The notes under the pieces were generated by a model. It was not told where the DNA came from and did not search any database. It saw nothing but the letters and a program-made list of their open reading frames with translations. A DNA stretch of 64,000 nt, from NCBI GenBank assembly GCA_934489735.1, contig CAKSSR010000006.1, positions 18,741-82,740 on the forward strand, in the 5' to 3' direction. Position numbers and translations under genes: made by a program. This document shows positions 18,818-26,687 of this stretch, one piece after another; position 1 is the stretch's first letter, and each line of letters opens with the position of its first letter. The stretch is from an uncultured Eubacteriales bacterium (GTDB taxonomy: Bacteria; Bacillota; Clostridia; Oscillospirales; Acutalibacteraceae).

Positions 18818-20092
18818 ATGTCGAAGAAATGTTTATTTTTAAAAGTAGCAAGTACGATGATATTAGCAACCATATCAATGTTTAGTTCTCTATCTGAAAC
18901 AAATGACTACCAATCGATTGATGCGATCAAGCAAGAAGTAAAGATTTTAAATCCAACAGGAAATACAGATGAGTTTAAAGACCATTCAGGTTTGTTAGAG
19001 GTACCATCTGATGCTATTCAGAATAACGAAGAGAAATTTTCTTCATTTGATCCGAGAGGGCCAGTGAGTCTATCTGAAATAGGCAAGCAAAAGCAAGATG
19101 AAATAAGAAATGAATTAAATGAATTAAGGAAATCGAACAGCGAGGTTTCAGCAAGCAGAATAAATGAGTTAAATAAGGAAATTGAGCGATATAGTGAGCT
19201 ATATACAGACGAATTATTTCCATCGTTACCGAAAGTATCGGATGTTGAACAGACCGGAACGAGAAAGGACTGTTATTTTTTATCGGCAGTAGCGAGCGTA
19301 GTTAACAGTGACCCTTATAAAATTGTCAATATGATGAAAGATAATCAAGATGGGACAGTAACAGTTAGATTTTATGACATAATTAGTTATAACAAGGACA
19401 AAAATATAACTTTGAAACCGATTTATTGTACAGTCAATAAAAGTGTTGATGACATTAAATTATCTAGAAGAAGGTTATGGGTTCAGATTTTAGAGAAAGC
19501 ATTTATTAAAAGTGGAATAAGGTTGGAAAATCTGACTTATATGAAGAATATTACATTTTCGTCATATGTAGGATCATCTTTAAATAACGTAATGAAGACA
19601 ATTCCAAACAGTAGAGACTTTTTTCAAATCGATGAAGGATTTTCAGAATGTGCTATTATGAATTTAACTGGAAAAGAAAGCAAGAGAATAACTTTTTCTT
19701 TATTGAACAAGCAAAAATATTATGAATTTGGAAAATATAATCATGAATCAAATTTAGTTTATAACAAAATAAGAAAATTAATAGATGATAAGAAACCGAT
19801 TACAACGTCATTTTTTTCGCCGAGAAATACTAATTTATCCCTTCCAGGAGGCCATGAGTATTCTATATTAGATTACAAAGAGGAAGGGAAGCATAGATAT
19901 ATTAAAGTGAGAGATCCGTATAACGGAGTCAAGAAAGTCAAAGACAACGTTATTTTATCATTAACGAGTGTTGCTTACAAAGTGAACCGAAATGGAGAAA
20001 TATCGAGGTTTAAACAAAGTGGAGTGGGAACTTTCTGGGTTGAATTAAATGACTTTGTAAGAGCTTGCAGAAGCATAAGTTATGAAAAATAA
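18818..20092 (+). CDS. Secreted calpain-like (C2 family) cysteine protease
   Basis: This 424-aa protein has an N-terminal signal sequence (residues 1-28), a charged spacer with a predicted coiled coil (about 83-130), and a papain-fold calpain core. The active-site Cys152 is in GTRKDCYFLSAVASV. LWVQILEKAFIKSG (about 220-233) is a calpain hallmark. The catalytic His346 is in LPGGHEYSILDY. The third residue, normally Asn in an RNPWG-like motif, appears as Asp366 in VRDPYNGVKK. GVGTFWVELNDFVR closes the domain. It starts at ATG 18818 behind GAGGAAGG. Calpain-type proteases are uncommon in bacteria. It is followed after 42 nt by a small secreted repeat protein of the array family, suggesting a shared transcript. 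Confidence 0.85.
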   Translation: MSKKCLFLKVASTMILATISMFSSLSETNDYQSIDAIKQEVKILNPTGNTDEFKDHSGLLEVPSDAIQNNEEKFSSFDPRGPVSLSEIGKQKQDEIRNELNELRKSNSEVSASRINELNKEIERYSELYTDELFPSLPKVSDVEQTGTRKDCYFLSAVASVVNSDPYKIVNMMKDNQDGTVTVRFYDIISYNKDKNITLKPIYCTVNKSVDDIKLSRRRLWVQILEKAFIKSGIRLENLTYMKNITFSSYVGSSLNNVMKTIPNSRDFFQIDEGFSECAIMNLTGKESKRITFSLLNKQKYYEFGKYNHESNLVYNKIRKLIDDKKPITTSFFSPRNTNLSLPGGHEYSILDYKEEGKHRYIKVRDPYNGVKKVKDNVILSLTSVAYKVNRNGEISRFKQSGVGTFWVELNDFVRACRSISYEK

Positions 20093-20134
20093 TATACATA
20101 TATAATAAAATAAGAAATTTGGAGGGAAATGAAG

Positions 20135-20677
20135 ATGAAGACAAACAAATTTATTAGCGCATTGGTTTGCGCATTGATTTCGTGCAGCAATTTTTTAGGA
20201 TTAAGCACGTCAGCGATGAATAGTAATAATAGAAATGGTAAGCAAAATTTACAAATACATGAGATGAATTTAGAATATGATGACGATGAATTAAACCAGG
20301 CATTGTATAGAAGAGAAATTGAAGAAGGTAAAAGTGAAAATTATGCTAGATATTATGCAAATTTAGTTACATATTTGAGAATGGAAGAAAAAGAAGCAAG
20401 ACTTATGGCAAAGACATTTGAGTCCGAAGTAAAGTCAGGAAAGACAACAGTTTATGCCGACTATTATACTTATTTAATAATAGCTGAAGGATTTAATGTT
20501 GATCAAGCGAGGATTATGGCAGGAATATTTGATCAAGAGATGTCAGCAGGGAAAAGTTATGAATATGCTAACAATTATGCCATACTGATAGTAATATGTA
20601 AGCTAGATGCAGGAGAAGCGAGAGTTATGGCAGAGAGAACAGACAAATTAGGACTAAGTTCATGTTCTATATTATAA
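20135..20677 (+). CDS. Small secreted type A repeat protein (array paralog, outlier)
   Basis: This 180-aa protein has a signal peptide ending in STSAMN, like the large array proteins, and three 37-residue type A repeats marked by EEGKSENYARYYANL, SGKTTVYADYYTYL and AGKSYEYANNYAIL. It lacks the basic C-terminal motif and ends in SSCSIL. I chose ATG 20135, 8 nt after GGAGGG; an in-frame ATG at 20129 is too close. It follows the calpain-like gene by 42 nt. It is the smallest and only isolated member, 4.5 kb before the main array, and gives a minimal version of the repeat fold. Confidence 0.8.
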   Translation: MKTNKFISALVCALISCSNFLGLSTSAMNSNNRNGKQNLQIHEMNLEYDDDELNQALYRREIEEGKSENYARYYANLVTYLRMEEKEARLMAKTFESEVKSGKTTVYADYYTYLIIAEGFNVDQARIMAGIFDQEMSAGKSYEYANNYAILIVICKLDAGEARVMAERTDKLGLSSCSIL

Positions 20678-20698
20678 TAAATTAAAAAAATATAAGAA

Positions 20699-20737
20699 TA
20701 TCCTGGCAAATGTCTTTAGTTTGTCAGGATACTTTTT
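20699..20737. terminator. Bidirectional terminator between the repeat protein and tRNA-Arg
   Basis: The arms TATCCTGGCAAA and TTTGTCAGGATA (one G-U) are followed by CTTTTT on the plus strand. On the minus strand the hairpin is followed by a T-rich stretch, so it can end both converging units. Confidence 0.8.
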
Positions 20738-20746
20738 AATACAATT

Positions 20747-20823
20747 TGGCCCACTCGAAGGGATTCGAACCCCCGGCCTTCAGAATCGGAATCTGCTGCG
20801 ATATCCAGCTTCGCTACGAGTGG
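20747..20823 (-). tRNA. tRNA-Arg (anticodon CCG)
   Basis: This is a 77-nt tRNA with CCA encoded. The acceptor arms CCACTCG and CGAGTGG pair, with discriminator G. The anticodon stem-loop is CAGA-TTCCGAT-TCTG with CCG, which reads CGG. The T-arm is GGGGGTTCGAATCCC. CGG should be rare in such an AT-rich genome. Confidence 0.94.
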
Positions 20824-20959
20824 TTAACGTTTATTAATTCTGCTTTGTATTATATAACAATTCTTAAATCAAGTCAACAAGATTTTTAAAAATTTTAAAA
20901 AAGTTTTTATTAAATTTGAAACCGACCCACTTTTTGTAGGTCGGTCTTATATAATCATC

Positions 20960-21382
20960 CTAAAAATTTGTCTCAGATACATTGGTCTGAATGGCTTTTC
21001 TTATTTTAGATATAGTATTTAGTCCCCATTTTGAGCTTCTTGTCGTTGTTGGGCTTGTACTTGTATCTAATCCCCCTGAAATTTCTTTTAAATTTTCATC
21101 ATTTTCTCCACTGATGGTTGTCTGGTAATCATCTCTTTTATTTATTTTATTAACGTCAGTGAGATACTCTGACATTTTCATTATTTTGTTCTTACTATCC
21201 ATTATCTCGAATTCAAAAATGGTCTTATATAATTCTTCTATCTCCCTTCTATCTACTTCTATATTCTTATCTTTGAAAAAAGCTTCTTTTATTTCTGATA
21301 TACTCTTTAATTTTGATAACTTCTTTAAAAATTTTTCATCGCATATAGCATCTTCAATTTGATTTACGTACAAATTCTTCAC
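20960..21382 (-). CDS. Nif11-like double-glycine peptide precursor (candidate)
   Basis: This 140-aa protein has a helical N-terminal part (FLKKLSKLKSISEIKEAFF then VDRREIEELYKTI) resembling Nif11-type leader peptides, and a break at LKEISGG that looks like a double-glycine processing site. The rest, 35 residues rich in Ser/Thr with SKWGLNTISKIRKA, would be the core; it has no Cys. The start is uncertain: GTG 21382 has AAGGG only 2 nt away and a TTG at 21373 is better spaced. It pairs with the next gene, which has the same layout. No modifying enzyme or C39 transporter is in the window, so the product class is a proposal. Confidence 0.6.
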   Translation of the reverse strand: MKNLYVNQIEDAICDEKFLKKLSKLKSISEIKEAFFKDKNIEVDRREIEELYKTIFEFEIMDSKNKIMKMSEYLTDVNKINKRDDYQTTISGENDENLKEISGGLDTSTSPTTTRSSKWGLNTISKIRKAIQTNVSETNF

Positions 21383-21460
21383 ATCCCTTGCATCAAATAT
21401 TACTCTTTAAAGACACGGTATAATATTACCATCATTTTAATAAATAATCAATATTAAGTA

Positions 21461-21937
21461 TTATTTTTCCTTAAGTAAACCTTTGATTTTCTTGAAAGCT
21501 TCTGATAAACCGTCAATTGCATTTGGAATGTTAGTTGCTAATGAACAGATTCCGTTTAATCCATCAATTACTGCTAAAGCATCTGCACCACCATTTATAT
21601 CGTCTAAATTTTCATTTTCTAAAGTACGTATATTGCCTTTTTTATTATGCCTCACAAAGCCCTTTTGCTTTCCACCCAATGACTTTGCATTTTCTAATGC
21701 TTTCTCGAATAACTCGTCGATCTGTTCCGGGGTTAATTCTAAGTCATACGAGTCTTTAAATATTTTAATTACTTCACTCATACTATTGGCTTTTGCAATA
21801 ATATTTATAAAGTCATCATCCAAAATTATCTTTTTTTCTTCTTTTTCGCTATTATTTTTATTACCTTCTTCATCAATTTTAATTTTTCCCTCATGAGACT
21901 CTGAAGTTTCTTTACTTAATTTATCTTTTTCAGACAT
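21461..21937 (-). CDS. Nif11-like double-glycine peptide precursor (candidate)
   Basis: This 158-aa protein begins with a charged segment (about 1-38), then a Nif11-like leader region with DDDFINIIAKANSMSEVIKI and LTPEQIDELFEKAL. LENENLDDINGG is a close match to a double-glycine leader end. The putative core of 41 residues (ADALAVIDGLNGICSLATNI onward) is amphipathic and helical, with one Cys and a Lys-rich end, like a pore-forming class II-type bacteriocin. The start is ATG 21937, 10 nt after AAAGGA. It has a strong promoter and an intrinsic-terminator-like hairpin in its leader. It is 78 nt upstream of the second precursor. Confidence 0.65.
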   Translation of the reverse strand: MSEKDKLSKETSESHEGKIKIDEEGNKNNSEKEEKKIILDDDFINIIAKANSMSEVIKIFKDSYDLELTPEQIDELFEKALENAKSLGGKQKGFVRHNKKGNIRTLENENLDDINGGADALAVIDGLNGICSLATNIPNAIDGLSEAFKKIKGLLKEK

Positions 21938-21964
21938 ATTCAATCATTCCTTTCTGCTTAAAAT

Positions 21965-21987
21965 AAAAAATTGTCTTAATAAGACAA
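21965..21987 (-). promoter_or_regulatory. Terminator-like hairpin in the 5' leader of the 21461 gene
   Basis: Read on the minus strand, TTGTCTT-ATT-AAGACAA is followed by T6, between the promoter and the ribosome site. It could attenuate transcription or stabilise the mRNA. Confidence 0.55.
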
Positions 21988-22001
21988 TCATCTCGCTATA
22001 T

Positions 22002-22029
22002 TTTATATCATTACCTGTATATTTGTCAA
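22002..22029 (-). promoter_or_regulatory. Promoter of the double-glycine precursor genes
   Basis: On the minus strand TTGACA (22024-22029) and TATAAA (22002-22007) are separated by 16 nt, placing transcription start only about 10 nt before the hairpin at 21965-21987. Confidence 0.65.
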
Positions 22030-22307
22030 GAACTTCGTTATTTTGTTGTTATATGTATAATTAGCTCAATATTGTATGACTTATCATTACAATATACACA
22101 GTATACTAAAAAATAGTAATAAAATTTAAGCAATTAATAAACAAATACAAGTAGAATTAATTTAATTAATCATAGCATAGTAGATAAAAACAAAAGCCAA
22201 GAATTGTTGATATTTAAGTTCCAAATTATTCCTGTTAAAAACTTATTTGTATAAATGATAATAAACAGGTAAATAATATATAAAAAATGATATCGAGGTT
22301 TAATAAT

Positions 22308-23321
22308 ATGGCAAAAAGAATAGGAAGATACTCTTTGTATATGGAGAATAATCCAGGAATATTAGGATTTGCATCAGTATGTGGCAAGAAAGAAAGGGAA
22401 GGGCCTTTAGGAAGTATGTTTGATTTAGCTTTTGATGATACTACTTTAGGAGAACCTTCGTGGGAAAAAGCAGAAAGTAAGTTACAGACAGAATCCGTTA
22501 AGATGGCATTAAAGAAAGCAAAGCTACGACCAGAAGATATTGACTATATATTTGCGGGAGACTTATTAAATCAATGCATTTCATCGACATTTGGATTGAA
22601 AGACTTTAAAATTCCTTTTCTAGGTCAGTATGGAGCATGTTCAACGATGGCACAGACATTAGCACTTGCATCGATAATGGTAGATAGCGAAGTAGCATCA
22701 AGATGCATTGCTATAACGTCCTCACACTTTTGCTCAGCAGAGAGACAGTTTAGGTATCCATTAGAATACGGAGGACAAAGGACACCGACAGCTCAGTGGA
22801 CGGCTACAGCATCTGGAGCGATAGTTGTAGGGAAAGGGTCAGGATGCCCGAAGGTGACAGCTGTAACCATTGGGAAGATAATTGATTTAGGAATAAAAGA
22901 CGCAAACAATATGGGAGCTGCAATGGCGCCAGCTGCAGTTGATACGATTTCAACATTTTTTAAAGACACTAACAAAAATGTGAACGAATACGACTTAATT
23001 TTAACAGGTGACTTAGGGGAAGTAGGAAGTAAGTTACTATGTGATCTACTGGAGCGAGAGGGATTAGACATAAGGAACAAACATTCAGACTGCGGGATGA
23101 TGCTATATGATAAAGAGACTCAAGACGTACACGCAGGGGGATCTGGATGTGGATGTTCAGCAAGTGTTTTATGCTCGGTTATATTAAATAGACTCTGCAA
23201 GAAGGAATATAATAAGATTTTATTTGTTGCGACAGGCGCACTAATGTCACCCACATCATCTCAGCAAGGAGAAAGCATACCAGGGATAGCGCAATTAGTA
23301 GAGATTTCAAGTCAAGATTGA
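22308..23321 (+). CDS. spoVAD: Stage V sporulation protein AD
   Basis: SpoVAD has a thiolase-like fold, binds dipicolinic acid and helps move it into the forespore with SpoVAC and SpoVAE. The 337-aa length equals the usual size. Recognisable stretches are KREGPLGSMFDLAFDDTTLG, SWEKAESKLQ, GDLLNQCISSTFGL, YGACSTMAQTLALAS, PTAQWTATASGA and GLGEVG-like TGDLGEVGSKLL. The start is ATG 22308, 9 nt after GAGG, not the upstream ATG. The usual spoVAC and spoVAE neighbours are absent here. It shows the organism makes, or descends from makers of, endospores. Confidence 0.95.
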   Translation: MAKRIGRYSLYMENNPGILGFASVCGKKEREGPLGSMFDLAFDDTTLGEPSWEKAESKLQTESVKMALKKAKLRPEDIDYIFAGDLLNQCISSTFGLKDFKIPFLGQYGACSTMAQTLALASIMVDSEVASRCIAITSSHFCSAERQFRYPLEYGGQRTPTAQWTATASGAIVVGKGSGCPKVTAVTIGKIIDLGIKDANNMGAAMAPAAVDTISTFFKDTNKNVNEYDLILTGDLGEVGSKLLCDLLEREGLDIRNKHSDCGMMLYDKETQDVHAGGSGCGCSASVLCSVILNRLCKKEYNKILFVATGALMSPTSSQQGESIPGIAQLVEISSQD

Positions 23322-23406
23322 GAAAAATTAATTTAAATCAAAAAGTTTTACCCAGTTTCAACAGAGTTTTCAACAATAATTGATTTTCGGTTGATAAATG
23401 GTAAAT

Positions 23407-23453
23407 AAAAGTCTGGTTAACTAACAAAAAAATGAAAGTAACCAGACTTTTTA
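23407..23453 (+). terminator. Terminator after spoVAD
   Basis: The arms AAAAGTCTGGTTA and TAACCAGACTTTT pair over 13 bp and are followed by TTAT. It is almost symmetrical and could work in both directions. Confidence 0.8.
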
Positions 23454-23468
23454 TAAAAACCTATTAAG

Positions 23469-23567
23469 AATTGAAACAAAAATCCAAGATGCATTCCATA
23501 TATAGACAGAAATGCATCCTAGAATAAATAAAAAATTTTGGATTTTGCATGAAGAACAGTTTCAATT
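23469..23567. repeat. Nested palindromic element of about 99 bp
   Basis: Three coaxial stems nest: AATTGAAAC/GTTTCAATT (9 bp, outermost), AAAATCCAA/TTGGATTTT (9 bp) and GATGCATT/AATGCATC (8 bp). It lies between the spoVAD terminator and the bdhA 3' end. It could be a MITE-like element or a structured RNA; no protein is encoded. Confidence 0.6.
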
Positions 23568-23675
23568 ATAGCTTTATTTCTTAAAGAAGTCAAGCTTTTT
23601 CATTAACGAATCACAATTATTATATTTATATACATAATCCAATTTATTGTAATTCTAAACAAATTTCATACATGT

Positions 23676-24848
23676 TTACAAGCACATCTTATAAATTTCC
23701 TTTACATCTGCTGGAGACAGTTCTTTTATTCCTTTAATATTCCCTCTAAAGCAGGCATGTTCTGCCATTGCATCGAAGTTTGTTTCGTCTATCTTTAGGT
23801 CTGTTAAGGTTGATGAAAGCTTTAAAGTATTAAAGCAAAAGTTTGAAAGTGCGTTAATTGCTTCTTTTGCTCCATCGATTTTGTTTAAATTTTCTTCTAT
23901 TCCGAAGACTTTTACTCCAAATCTATAGATAGCTGGAGCCGTATTCTCATCCAATATATAATCAAGCCAACGTGGGGCAATTATTGCAAGGCCGTGCCCA
24001 TGAGTTATGTCATAGTAAGCAGAAAGTTCATGTTCCATTGCATGACAAGCGCAGCCATGTACAGTTCCTCCGTCAAGGATTGTATTCAATGCCATAGACG
24101 AAGCCCACATTAAGTTTGCTCTTGCTTCATAGTTCTCTGGTTCTTTCATTGCAATTGGTGCCCATTTCACTACAGTTCTCATTACAGCCTCTTGCATTTC
24201 AAGGATCAAGTCAAAAGTTGCTTCTCCGGCCAAGTAATAGTTATCCAAGACGTGATTAAATATATCAAATGCGCCACAAGCTGTCTGATATGTTGGTAAT
24301 GTATAGCTATATTCTGGATCCTCGAAGGAAACTTTAGGTATCAATGCTTCTCCGCCGAATCCTATCTTTTCATTTGTATCCATATTTGATATCACAGACC
24401 AAGCGTCCATTTCAGAGCCCGTTGCGGCGTTTGTCAAGATTGTAACGACAGGCAATGCTTTTGTTATCCAATTATGGCTCAATACTAACGGCCACACATC
24501 TCCTGCTTCTGTAACGGTAGCTGCTGCTATTCCTTTGGCGCAATCTATTGAAGAACCTCCACCAGCTGCTAAAATTACGTCAATATTTTCTTTTTTACAG
24601 ATGTCCACGCCTTTATTAACAGTCGTATGTCTAGGATTTGGCTCGACGCCAGGTAGTTCAAACAACTCAATGTCATTTTCTTTCATCATATTCACTATAT
24701 TGTCGTAAAGACCGTTTCTTTTTATTGAACCTCCGCCATAAACAAGTAAAACTTTCTTACCGAATTTCAATAATTCTTTAGGTAGGTTTTCTATTTGTCC
24801 TTTCCCGAAGTAAACTTTGCAAGGATTGCAAAAGATAAAATTATTCAT
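23676..24848 (-). CDS. bdhA: Iron-containing alcohol dehydrogenase (butanol dehydrogenase type)
   Basis: This 390-aa group III alcohol dehydrogenase reduces aldehydes such as butyraldehyde in fermentation. The NAD(P)-binding motif is AAGGGSSIDCAKGIAAAT. Metal-binding residues are visible in CHAMEHELSAYYDITHGHGLAIIAPRW, given here in full as two parts: CHAMEHELS and DITHGHGLAIIAPRW. Length and the N-terminal FIFCNPCKVYFGKGQIENLP are typical of BdhA/YqhD relatives. The start is ATG 24848, 10 nt after AAGGAG; a TTG at 24854 is less likely. It stands alone. Confidence 0.93.
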   Translation of the reverse strand: MNNFIFCNPCKVYFGKGQIENLPKELLKFGKKVLLVYGGGSIKRNGLYDNIVNMMKENDIELFELPGVEPNPRHTTVNKGVDICKKENIDVILAAGGGSSIDCAKGIAAATVTEAGDVWPLVLSHNWITKALPVVTILTNAATGSEMDAWSVISNMDTNEKIGFGGEALIPKVSFEDPEYSYTLPTYQTACGAFDIFNHVLDNYYLAGEATFDLILEMQEAVMRTVVKWAPIAMKEPENYEARANLMWASSMALNTILDGGTVHGCACHAMEHELSAYYDITHGHGLAIIAPRWLDYILDENTAPAIYRFGVKVFGIEENLNKIDGAKEAINALSNFCFNTLKLSSTLTDLKIDETNFDAMAEHACFRGNIKGIKELSPADVKEIYKMCL

Positions 24849-25171
24849 AATCAAAACTCTCCTTTATGATTTTTACTTATTGTCAATGGAATCCAAGTCT
24901 GACACATACGATTATATACCATTTGCATAAAGGCTTCAATAGTTTTCATTTTATTCCTTGTTAAATTCGATAAAGAAGTGAATTACTCAAGTATTTTGCG
25001 AGATATATAATTTTTTTATTAAGATTATGTTAAAGTTAACAATTTAAATTGTAAATATGATAAAATAATAATATGCAAGGATTTGAATTGAATTTAATGC
25101 AATCTTTATTTAAAAATTAAGGAGACTTTAAGTAATGGATGAGAATATTAAAAAAATCTGGAGGAACAATG
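24849..25171. other. Divergent region before the repeat-protein array
   Basis: This 323-nt AT-rich region separates bdhA from the first array gene. It holds no large gene. Near its right end is a small frame (25135-25185) with its own AAGGAG site. TTAACA near 25037 and GATAAAAT near 25059 could be promoter elements, but I would not insist on them. Confidence 0.4.
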
Positions 25172-25185
25172 ATGAAAATAATTAA
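25135..25185 (+). CDS. Possible 16-residue leader peptide before the array
   Basis: The ATG at 25135 follows AAGGAG and encodes MDENIKKIWRNNDENN and a stop. The frame runs through the ribosome site and start codon of the first array gene (25172). Translation of this peptide would therefore affect initiation there. It could be chance; the good ribosome site is the only support. Confidence 0.3.
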   Translation: MDENIKKIWRNNDENN

Positions 25186-26656
25186 TTTATTTAAGATTTC
25201 TGCTTGTATTGTATGCTTAGGGGCAGCAATTACTAGCTTATCGGCATCGGCGGTTGAGAATAATTGCAAGAGGGACGAAGCATTTGACAAGAAAGCGATA
25301 AATAGGATATTTAAACAAGAAGTAAGTTTAGGTAAGAATCCAGTTTATGCATACGAATATGCTAAATTAAGGGTCCAATACAATACGAGAGAAGAATTAG
25401 CGAGGAAGAGAGCTGAGATATATGAAAAAGAAATTAGCGAAGGGAGAAGTTACATTTATGCATTTGAATATGCAAAGTTAAGAGCTGTTTATGATTTTAG
25501 AGAAAATGAAGCGAGGCGCTTTACAGAGATCTTTGAAAAGGAACTCAATGCAGGAAAAGATGTTACTTATTCAGAGGAATATGCTAGGATATTGACATTC
25601 TACAACATAAAGGAAAGTGTAGCAGAGAAGTTAGCGAAAGTATATGAACAGAAGCTAAGTGAAACGAAAGATTACATTTATGCGAGGGAATATGCAAGGA
25701 TGGTAGTAATAGATGAGATGGATGAATTACATGCCAAGGATTTACTAACGGTTTATGATAAAGAGCTCAATGCAGGCAAGAGTTTCAAGTATGCGAAGAA
25801 GTATGCTGAATTAAAACTTTGGGACAACTTAAGCGAAACCGAAACGAGGGAGTTGCTAAGGATATATCAAAGGGAGATTCAAAGTGGAAAAAGTTACATT
25901 TTTACAAATGAATTTATAAGATTGATAGCAGAGTACAACACATCCGAAGAAGAGGCAAAGCAAAGGGCAGAAATATTTGAGGAGGAGATAAAAAAGGGGA
26001 AGGGGCACATATATGCTAGGGAATATGCGAGATTGACAGTTGAATTTAATTTTGATAAATACAAAGTGAAAGAGATAGCGGAGGTATATGACCGGAAGGT
26101 CAAGAGCGGAATGAATGAAGCTTGTGCAAGCGAATATGCGATATTAAGTATTATTAGCAATATCAATGAGAAAGAGATTGATAAGATTATAGAATTGTTT
26201 GACAAGATGATAAAGTCTGGCAAGAGTTGTACATATGCAAGAGAATATGCATGGCTGGTTGTAATATGTAATGAGGAATCATACAATGCTGAAGTTCGAG
26301 CTAAGGTATTTGAGCAGGAACTTAAAAAAAGTAAAGACTCTGTTTATTCGAGGGAGTATGCGAGATTGATAGTAAAAGAAAAAGAGAGTCAAGAGAATGC
26401 CATGAAGATGGCAAAGATATATGTCAAAGAGATATATTTAGGGAAAAGTCGTATTTATGCAAAGGAATATGCAAGGTTGATTGTAAAAAATAAATCAAAA
26501 GAAGCATATGCCAGAGAACAGGCAAAACATTATGAACAAAATTATAATAAGCAGAAATATCTTCATTATTTAAATAGCTATATCAGGTCAGGGAACAGAG
26601 TGGACTCAGATAGTGGAGAAATAGAGGAACCGAGTTTAAAAAGAGTAAGACTATAG
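25172..26656 (+). CDS. Secreted type A repeat protein, array gene 1
   Basis: This 494-aa protein has a Sec signal peptide (residues 1-25, ending SASA before VENN). About eleven 37-residue type A repeats cover nearly all the rest, for example EGRSYIYAFEYAKL and LGKSRIYAKEYARL. Each repeat has two predicted helices, so the mature protein should be an alpha-solenoid. The C-terminus ends EEPSLKRVRL, the family's basic motif. I chose ATG 25172, 7 nt after GGAGG, because it gives the N-terminus shared by all paralogs; upstream ATGs precede or crowd the ribosome site. It opens a run of ten genes with spacers of 1-70 nt. No known function. Confidence 0.85.
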   Translation: MKIINLFKISACIVCLGAAITSLSASAVENNCKRDEAFDKKAINRIFKQEVSLGKNPVYAYEYAKLRVQYNTREELARKRAEIYEKEISEGRSYIYAFEYAKLRAVYDFRENEARRFTEIFEKELNAGKDVTYSEEYARILTFYNIKESVAEKLAKVYEQKLSETKDYIYAREYARMVVIDEMDELHAKDLLTVYDKELNAGKSFKYAKKYAELKLWDNLSETETRELLRIYQREIQSGKSYIFTNEFIRLIAEYNTSEEEAKQRAEIFEEEIKKGKGHIYAREYARLTVEFNFDKYKVKEIAEVYDRKVKSGMNEACASEYAILSIISNINEKEIDKIIELFDKMIKSGKSCTYAREYAWLVVICNEESYNAEVRAKVFEQELKKSKDSVYSREYARLIVKEKESQENAMKMAKIYVKEIYLGKSRIYAKEYARLIVKNKSKEAYAREQAKHYEQNYNKQKYLHYLNSYIRSGNRVDSDSGEIEEPSLKRVRL

Positions 26657-26687
26657 GGAAGTCCTTAATTATATGGAGGAAAAGATA

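Larger units (their letters stand above)
21944..22307. other. Divergent intergenic region between precursor genes and spoVAD
   Basis: This 364-nt AT-rich region contains the minus-strand promoter and leader hairpin. Before spoVAD I see no clear sigma-A promoter; TGTATA near 22249 with AAATAATA 17 nt later loosely fits a forespore (sigma-G) promoter, as expected for this gene, but the match is weak. Confidence 0.4.
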
